From the NCBI GenBank assembly GCA_021414065.1, contig JAIOPE010000082.1:1-38953 (forward strand): 38,953 nt of DNA, given 5' to 3'. The notes beneath the pieces are model-generated. The model saw nothing but the letters and a program-made list of their open reading frames with translations. It was not told the origin of the DNA and did not search any database. The position numbers and the translations under genes were made by a program. The DNA is from Planctomycetota bacterium (GTDB lineage Bacteria; Planctomycetota; JAJSAM01; JAJVHW01). Shown here one piece after another: positions 33,899-38,953 of the stretch; the stretch's first letter is position 1, and every line of letters starts with the position of its first letter.

Positions 33899-36355
33899 TC
33901 ACCCGTCTGTCATTTTTCGGGAAACCGTCTCGACCTTCCCGGATGGGTGGACGAGATCCGCCTCGAGGACGCGAATCGGCCTCGGTTCGCGGCGCTCGGC
34001 CCACAGGGCGTTGCCGTCGGCGTCGCGTTCCACCCGCCCGTCCGGGCGGAAGGTGGGGGCGCGGACGGTGGTCGTTTCCAGGGTCTGCAGGACGCGAACG
34101 GCCTGGATGCGGACTCCGGCGTCGAGCGTGGGACTCGTACCGGGCGCCGGAGCGTCGAGCGGGAGCGATGCTTCGTCGCCCAGGGTGATCTCACCTTCTG
34201 CGGAGAGCCCGGCGGCCGATCCGGCGCCCCGGAGCACGATCCGCACGTGCGTGCCCGACGGCGGTGCGATTTCCGCGATCACGGCGAGCGCCACCGGCCG
34301 GACGTACCTCGGAATCCCGGCGTAGCTGCTTCCGCCTGGGGTGTCCAGGGTCAGGCGCCAGCGGCGCGGCGGCGTGATCTGTTCAGCCGGCGCCGACCAG
34401 ACCCCGGGGCCCGGCGGCACCTCCATCGTATCCGTCCAGGGTTCGCTTGCAGTGCGACTCTGCAGGCGCCGCGCGTCGCCGTCCGACCAGGTGAGGACGA
34501 CTCCGCCGAGATCCGACGGTGCCGTGCCGAGCGCCAGCGCGGAAGACGCTACCGGAGTTGCGACGAGCGCCGAGCGCAGGCGCGGCGCGACGTCCGAGAC
34601 GAACTCCGCTCCGTCGCGCGCGGCGGGTGGCTCCGGCTCGGAGCGGACGTCCGTGTCGATCGTGTCGGTGCGCGTCGCTGACGCCTGCGTGCCGTCTGGT
34701 TCGCACTGCGCGACGATCCGTGCGCCGGCGTCCGACGTCGCGAGGAGCGCGACGAGCCCCGGCGCACGGACTTCGTCCCGCCCGCGTCGTGCGGCGTCCG
34801 ACCTTGCCGCGCGCCACGCGCCGAGCGCGGTGTCGAGGTGCTTCGCCGCGTCTGCGTCCAGCTCGGTCGGCCGTGCCGGCGCCGGTGCGAACCAGCGGCC
34901 CGAGTACGCGATCGAGTCGGCGCTGCCGTCGCCCTGGGTCCAGGACTCGTCCTGTACCCGCGGCGCGAGCCGAGCGAGGCGCGGCGACCGCAGCGCTGCG
35001 CCCGTGGCGTCGCACGCGACGCGGTATCCGGCGCCGGTCCACGTCACTTCCACGCGTGTCGGCGCGAACCCGTCGCCGATGAGTTCCGCGACGGCGTCGG
35101 CGACGTCGATCAGCGCGACGGCGCGTGAAGCCTCGTCAACGGCCGGCGGGACGGTCAGCGCCGCTTGGCGACCCGGTCCGGCTTCCGTCACCGGCGACTC
35201 CGGGCGCGTCACGTACAGCCAGCCGCCTGCGGCTGCGGCAACCACCGCGATCGCCGCAGCCAGCGGCCACGGCGAGCGATCGCGCACCGCGGGGAGGTCG
35301 GCAGGGAGCGCGTGGAGTACGAGCTGAGCGTCTCTCGGCTGAAAGGCCTCGAGCGCAGCGCCGACAGCGCCCGCGAGTGCCGCCATCCGCTCTGCCGGGG
35401 CTGCGTCCCAGACGATCCGCGGACGCGTCTCACCGGGCGCCTCCGCCAGCGGAGCGCCCGAAGCGAAGGCCGCACCGAGGTGTGCGGCGAGCGCGCGACG
35501 AAGCGGCCCGCGGTCGAGGAGCGGGCCGGCACCGTGGAACTTCGGCGTCGGGAGGTTCTCCGGAGGGTCGTTTGGGACGTACCGCTGGACGACGTGGTAG
35601 CGCGCCACGTCCTGTATGTCGTGCGCGAGCACTTCCGCCGCAGCGGCGAGCGCGGCTTCCGTCGCAGCGTCCACAGCGCCGGATGCCACCGCGTCGCGGA
35701 CCGCTGCGACGGGGCGCGAAAGCGCCCCCGCGGCCGCCGCGACGAGCTCGACGGCGCCCGCCGGCAGCAGATAGCGGCGGGCGCGCTGGTCGTCGATCGC
35801 GTACACGTGCGTCACGTGGGGGTGCAGTTCGACGACGTACGACGCCGGCTCGCAGACGCCGAGCGCGCGGGCCCCCCGCACGATCGACGCGCTCGCGAAG
35901 CCGAACCCGATGGAGGGGTCGCCGCGCGGCGACGCGGCGTCGCGGAACCGCCGGTCCTGTGCCGTCGGCAGCGCCGCGACGAGCATCTCGCGGCGGCGTC
36001 CGTCCGTTCGGAGCAACCGGAACCGGAGCGCCGCGACTTCGGGCTCGAACGGAGTGTGCTCGTGCAGTTCGCGAACGAGGTCATCGCCTGTGAGATCGAG
36101 TTCGTCGGCGGCGAGAACGGCAGTCACCAGGCAACCCGCCGAATCAGGCAGGGCGATCAACGTGCCTCGTCCGCGGAACGGCTTGCGCGCGGCGATCGCG
36201 GCCGCGCGCGTCACGGCATCGACGGGATCGTCCGGCGCCGACTCGATCCCTGAACTGATGACCCGAAACGACCCGTCGTCTTCGCGGCGCACGCACGCCC
36301 AAGCCGTCGCACCGGCGGTGGCATGGATTCCTAGGATGGGGTTCGGCGCGGGCAC
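33899..36355 (-). CDS. PilM/GspL-like actin-fold protein with membrane helix and periplasmic domain
   Basis: About 818 residues from the GTG at 36355. The N-terminal half (1-350) has the layout of PilM/GspL: NPILGIHATAGATAW in place of the phosphate-1 motif, TPFEPEVAALRFRLL, MLVAALP and a late FHGAGPLLDRG. One membrane helix (about 362-383, WPLAAAIAVVAAAAGGWLYV) leads to a periplasmic region of about 430 residues without a recognised domain. PilM binds PilN in type IV pilus inner-membrane platforms, and GspL is a similar cytoplasmic-periplasmic fusion. The usual acidic and glycine residues of the nucleotide site are missing, suggesting a structural role. No clear ribosome-binding site; the start is chosen by homology position, as the frame extension to 36532 looks non-coding and contains a dispersed repeat. 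Secretin B lies downstream. Confidence 0.7.
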   Translation of the reverse strand: MPAPNPILGIHATAGATAWACVRREDDGSFRVISSGIESAPDDPVDAVTRAAAIAARKPFRGRGTLIALPDSAGCLVTAVLAADELDLTGDDLVRELHEHTPFEPEVAALRFRLLRTDGRRREMLVAALPTAQDRRFRDAASPRGDPSIGFGFASASIVRGARALGVCEPASYVVELHPHVTHVYAIDDQRARRYLLPAGAVELVAAAAGALSRPVAAVRDAVASGAVDAATEAALAAAAEVLAHDIQDVARYHVVQRYVPNDPPENLPTPKFHGAGPLLDRGPLRRALAAHLGAAFASGAPLAEAPGETRPRIVWDAAPAERMAALAGAVGAALEAFQPRDAQLVLHALPADLPAVRDRSPWPLAAAIAVVAAAAGGWLYVTRPESPVTEAGPGRQAALTVPPAVDEASRAVALIDVADAVAELIGDGFAPTRVEVTWTGAGYRVACDATGAALRSPRLARLAPRVQDESWTQGDGSADSIAYSGRWFAPAPARPTELDADAAKHLDTALGAWRAARSDAARRGRDEVRAPGLVALLATSDAGARIVAQCEPDGTQASATRTDTIDTDVRSEPEPPAARDGAEFVSDVAPRLRSALVATPVASSALALGTAPSDLGGVVLTWSDGDARRLQSRTASEPWTDTMEVPPGPGVWSAPAEQITPPRRWRLTLDTPGGSSYAGIPRYVRPVALAVIAEIAPPSGTHVRIVLRGAGSAAGLSAEGEITLGDEASLPLDAPAPGTSPTLDAGVRIQAVRVLQTLETTTVRAPTFRPDGRVERDADGNALWAERREPRPIRVLEADLVHPSGKVETVSRKMTDG

Positions 36356-36377
36356 GCTGGTGGGTCTCGGCGGGGAG

Positions 36378-36409
36378 TCTAGCAGCCTGTCGGAGGTTTC
36401 GCCCGCGCC
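36378..36409 (-). repeat. 32-base dispersed repeat, copy 2
   Basis: Reverse complement matches 1-32 at 30 of 32 positions. It lies 22 bases upstream of the PilM-like GTG start, oriented with that gene, so it would be in its leader or promoter region. The surrounding 36356-36622 interval shows no gene. Confidence 0.7.
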
Positions 36410-36622
36410 GGTCCGCCTCGCGCCTTGCAGCCGGCTCGCCACGACGCATCCGGCATCGGCCGACGACTCCGACGGGCTGCCAGCCTGGGAGATCCGCGAG
36501 GGATCGCGTGAAGACGGCCCACATCGCAGCAAACGAAAGCACTACGCGCCGGCACCAGAGACGATCGAGACGGCTGAGACGTGCCGCATCCCTCCTCGCC
36601 GACGCGGCGCAGCCGACCCGGG

Positions 36623-37519
36623 TCAGACCGGTCCCGCGAGGAGCCGCATGACAGTCTGCAGATCGGTCCAGACGTCGCGCTTCGACGTCGGCTCGCGGAG
36701 CACGTACGCCGGGTGGAACGTGGGCACGATCTTCGCGCCGAAGCCGTCGAAGACTTGGCCGCGGATGGTCTTGATGCCCGGCACGCTCCCCAGCAACGCA
36801 CGCGACGCCGGGTTTCCGAGCGCGACGATCACGGTGGGGCGGATCACGGCGAGTTGCCGCTCGAGGAACGGTCGGCAGGCCAGGAGCTCGTCCGCGAGCG
36901 GTGCCCGGTTCTCCGGTGGGCGGCACTTGATCGTGTTCAGGATGAACACGTCTTCGCGACGCAGTTTCAGCCCCTTCTCGATCATGGCAGTCAGCAGCTC
37001 GCCCGAGGCCCCGACGAACGGTCGGCCGGTTCGGTCCTCGTCGAACCCAGGCGCCTCGCCGCAGAACACGAGGCGTGCCGTCGGGCTGCCTTCGCCGAAC
37101 ACCGTTCGCGTGCGGAGTTCGCAGAGTCTGCACTTGCGACACGCGGCGACCTCCGCGTCGAGCCCGCCGAACGGTGCGAGCACGTCGTTCGGAAGATCGA
37201 GCGACCGCACCGGCGCGGCGGGTGCAGCGGAAGTCGCCGATGTCTCCCGGGGGGGGACATACGTCGCAGTCGGGGAGCTCGGGGCGGTCGCGGCGGGCCG
37301 CTGCGATTGGGACGGCGTCACACGAGGCGTTGCTGGGCGGGGCACCGTTGCATGAGCGACCGTCGTTCCGACGACCGCCGGAACTCCTGATTCCGCGGCT
37401 GGACCTGCGGGCGCAGGCGTTCCGGCGAGGTCGATCACGCCCGCCTCGCGCTCGGCGGCAGCCAGCATGCGCGCTCGGCGCACGAGCCGACAGACCTCCT
37501 CGCGGGGATCGTCAGTCAC
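36623..37519 (-). CDS. Family 4 uracil-DNA glycosylase (Fe-S, UdgA type)
   Basis: 298 residues. Residues 1-110 hold a short helical start and a Pro/Ala/Thr-rich linker; the catalytic domain runs from about 115 to the end. It removes uracil from DNA in base-excision repair. Motif A GEAPGFDEDRTGRPFVGASG (154 onward), motif B PTFHPAYVLR, and the four Fe-S cysteines in CRKC (127, 130), TIKCRPP and LACRPF are present, as in thermophilic UDGa. The long N-terminal extension is common in planctomycete and proteobacterial members. GTG start overlaps the stop of the nrnA-like gene by four bases, so the two are co-transcribed. Confidence 0.94.
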   Translation of the reverse strand: MTDDPREEVCRLVRRARMLAAAEREAGVIDLAGTPAPAGPAAESGVPAVVGTTVAHATVPRPATPRVTPSQSQRPAATAPSSPTATYVPPRETSATSAAPAAPVRSLDLPNDVLAPFGGLDAEVAACRKCRLCELRTRTVFGEGSPTARLVFCGEAPGFDEDRTGRPFVGASGELLTAMIEKGLKLRREDVFILNTIKCRPPENRAPLADELLACRPFLERQLAVIRPTVIVALGNPASRALLGSVPGIKTIRGQVFDGFGAKIVPTFHPAYVLREPTSKRDVWTDLQTVMRLLAGPV

Positions 37520-38571
37520 CGGCCGACCTCGGTTGCTCGATGGTGAACGACCGCGGCCTGAAGGTCAGGGACGATCCGGGCGGCCGCCGCAGCCGGGGAC
37601 TCTTGCGCGGTGAACCCCGCAGCCCGGCGGTGCCCGCCGCCGCCGCGTGCGACGGCGAACGCCGCCACATCGAAGGTTGTCGTACTGCGCAGGCTCACGT
37701 GCGTCGCCGCCGGCTCGGCCGTACCACGTTCCTGCTCGCGAAACAGCGCGGCCACCTCGACTCCGCCGAGGGCTAGCGGAACTTCGATGGCGTCGTGCGC
37801 GTCGAGCGGCGCAACGCCGGCCTCCGCGCACATCGCGAGCGTCACCTCGGACCACGCGAGCGTGCCGTCGGGCGATGTCGCGAGCCGACGCGTGACTTCC
37901 GCGGCGATGTCGAGGCGGCCCCGCGGCAACGATCGGTAGACGTGACGCAGGACCTCGTCGGGACGGACGCCGTGCCGCAGGAGCCGTGCGGCCGCCTCGT
38001 GCGACGCGGGGTCGGTGTTCGAGTACGAGAACCGCCCCGTGTCGGTCACCAAGGCCACGTAGATGCACAGGGCCGCGTCGGGCGTCAGCGGCAGCCCGAG
38101 ATCGTCGATGAGTCCGAGCACCATCAGGCCGGTGGCCGCGTGGTTTGCGTCCACCCACGAAGCCGTGCCGAACCGCTTGTTCGTCACGTGGTGGTCCACG
38201 TCGAGGAAGTGCCGTGCGGAGCGGGCGAGCGGCAGCATGGGGACGAATCGGTCCTCGTCGCCGCCGTCCAGCGCCACGAAGGCGTCTGGAACGAATGGAA
38301 GGGCCCCGGGCAGGCGCACCGCGTCCGCGATGCCGGGCAGAAACGTCAGATTGCGCGGGACCGGTCCGCCGATCACGCAGACCGCCTCGCGACCGGCGGC
38401 GCGGAGCGCGTGGACAAGACCCAGTGCCGAGCCGATACCGTCGCCGTCGAGCGGGAGGTGGCCGGCTGCCGCGATTGTCCGCGCGCCGCGCAGCGCTTCG
38501 GCCACGGCCAGGCGCCCGCGGGGATCGGTCGGGAACGGCGTTTCGTCGTGCGAGGGGGCCATCGGCTCCAT
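37516..38571 (-). CDS. nrnA: DHH/DHHA1 phosphoesterase, NrnA-type (oligoribonuclease / pAp phosphatase)
   Basis: 351 residues with the full DHH set: motif I GHLPLDGDGIGSALG (His38, Asp42, Asp44), motif II ALDGGDEDRF (Asp102), motif III DVDHHVTNKRFGT (DHH at 126-128), motif IV VTDTGRFSYSNT, and the DHHA1 substrate-binding motif GGGGHRRAAGF near the C-terminus. NrnA proteins are Mn-dependent and degrade short RNAs and pAp or related dinucleotides in the cytosol. ATG 38571 is used; ATG 38562 is the alternative and neither has a strong ribosome-binding site. Upstream lies the tandem-repeat array; downstream the glycosylase gene overlaps it. Confidence 0.94.
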   Translation of the reverse strand: MEPMAPSHDETPFPTDPRGRLAVAEALRGARTIAAAGHLPLDGDGIGSALGLVHALRAAGREAVCVIGGPVPRNLTFLPGIADAVRLPGALPFVPDAFVALDGGDEDRFVPMLPLARSARHFLDVDHHVTNKRFGTASWVDANHAATGLMVLGLIDDLGLPLTPDAALCIYVALVTDTGRFSYSNTDPASHEAAARLLRHGVRPDEVLRHVYRSLPRGRLDIAAEVTRRLATSPDGTLAWSEVTLAMCAEAGVAPLDAHDAIEVPLALGGVEVAALFREQERGTAEPAATHVSLRSTTTFDVAAFAVARGGGGHRRAAGFTAQESPAAAAARIVPDLQAAVVHHRATEVGR

Positions 38572-38642
38572 TCCATCACGATGGGGCGACGACGCCAGGG
38601 TCGAGGCGCGCGCGAGACGCGATCGACGGTCGACCGCAACCC

Positions 38643-38953
38643 AACAGGAACCGCCCCGGACCGAGGAGCCGAAGACGGCGCGCTCGTGGGGGCGCCCCCG
38701 ACGAGGTAGGGGCGAGTTCCGAGAACCTAACAGGAACCGCCCCGGACCAAGGAGTCGAAGACGGCGCGCTCGTGGGGGACGCCCCCGACGAGGTAGGGGC
38801 GAGTTCCGAGAGAACGCGAGTTCCGAGATCCAACAGGAACCGGCCCGGACCGAGGAGCCGACGACGACGCGCTCGTGGGCGAGGCCCCCGACGAGGTAGG
38901 GGCGAGTTCCGAGAACCTAACAGGAACCGGCCCGGACCGAGGAGCCGACGACG
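38643..38953 (+). repeat. Tandem array of ~86-base repeats with internal hairpin, running off the window
   Basis: Units begin at the shared AACAGGAACCG at 38643, 38729, 38832 and 38919 (last one cut by the window end), giving spacings of 86, 103 and 87; the second unit carries a 17-base duplication of GCGAGTTCCGAGA. Each unit holds GGACCGAGGAGCCGA (or close), then a hairpin CTCGTGGGGG/CCCCC-g-ACGAG (38683-38705, 38769-38792; shortened GGGC/GCCC form at 38872-38895), then GTAGGGGCGAGTTCCGAG. No gene fits 38572-38953. A diverged copy lies at 17629-17705. The arrangement suggests a lineage-specific extragenic palindromic repeat family or a structured RNA. Confidence 0.85.

Noticed and set aside
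36356..36532. Longer start for the PilM-like protein
   Set aside because: The added residues look non-coding, lie over the 32-base dispersed repeat, and PilM family members begin just before the ILGI motif.
38643..38953. CRISPR array
   Set aside because: Whole ~86-base units are repeated with no unique equal-length spacers, and no cas genes are nearby.

Overview
The window is strongly GC-rich and densely coded. Several traits point to a Planctomycetota (PVC superphylum) chromosome: an ECF sigma factor fused to membrane and carboxypeptidase-regulatory-like domains, sulfatase-fold proteins with TPR tails, paired ExbD proteins, lipoprotein secretins with long TPR or low-complexity N-termini, and a family 4 uracil-DNA glycosylase. 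This assignment is inferred from gene content. No rRNA, tRNA, CRISPR array or intact insertion sequence was seen.

Left third (236-13404): two complete oligopeptide/dipeptide ABC importers stand back to back. The first is split: oppA-oppB-oppC on the minus strand and oppD-oppF on the plus strand, divergent from a 138-base intergenic region with a 17-base palindrome. The second is a collinear plus-strand operon oppA-B-C-D-F with 1-4 base overlaps, preceded by three perfect palindromes. Both OppC proteins carry a very large first periplasmic loop. All four ATPases carry the C-terminal cysteine cluster of the Opp/Dpp family.

Middle (13405-17501): a membrane-anchored ECF sigma/carboxypeptidase-regulatory-like fusion converges on oppF with no spacer. 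It is followed by a RidA-family enamine deaminase, a 544-base gene-poor stretch with a faint transposase-like relic, and a HAD phosphatase whose stop codon lies inside a textbook intrinsic terminator.

Right half (17714-36355, all minus strand) is the most interesting part. In transcription order it encodes a degenerate PilM/GspL-like actin-fold protein with a fused C-terminal periplasmic domain, a lipoprotein secretin, a large TPR protein (reading frame broken near its signal peptide), a second TPR protein, ExbB, four ExbD proteins as two tandem pairs, a sulfatase-fold/TPR protein and a second paralogous lipoprotein secretin. No secretion ATPase, pseudopilin or TonB is visible. The working hypothesis is an outer-membrane secretin machine powered by proton-driven ExbBD. 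Both secretin genes have structured 5' leaders with related sequence motifs.

Right edge (36623-38953): family 4 uracil-DNA glycosylase and an NrnA-type DHH phosphoesterase in one operon, then an array of about 86-base tandem repeats. A diverged fifth copy lies 21 kb away, just downstream of the first-listed secretin. A separate 32-base repeat links the left edge of the window to the pilM start region.
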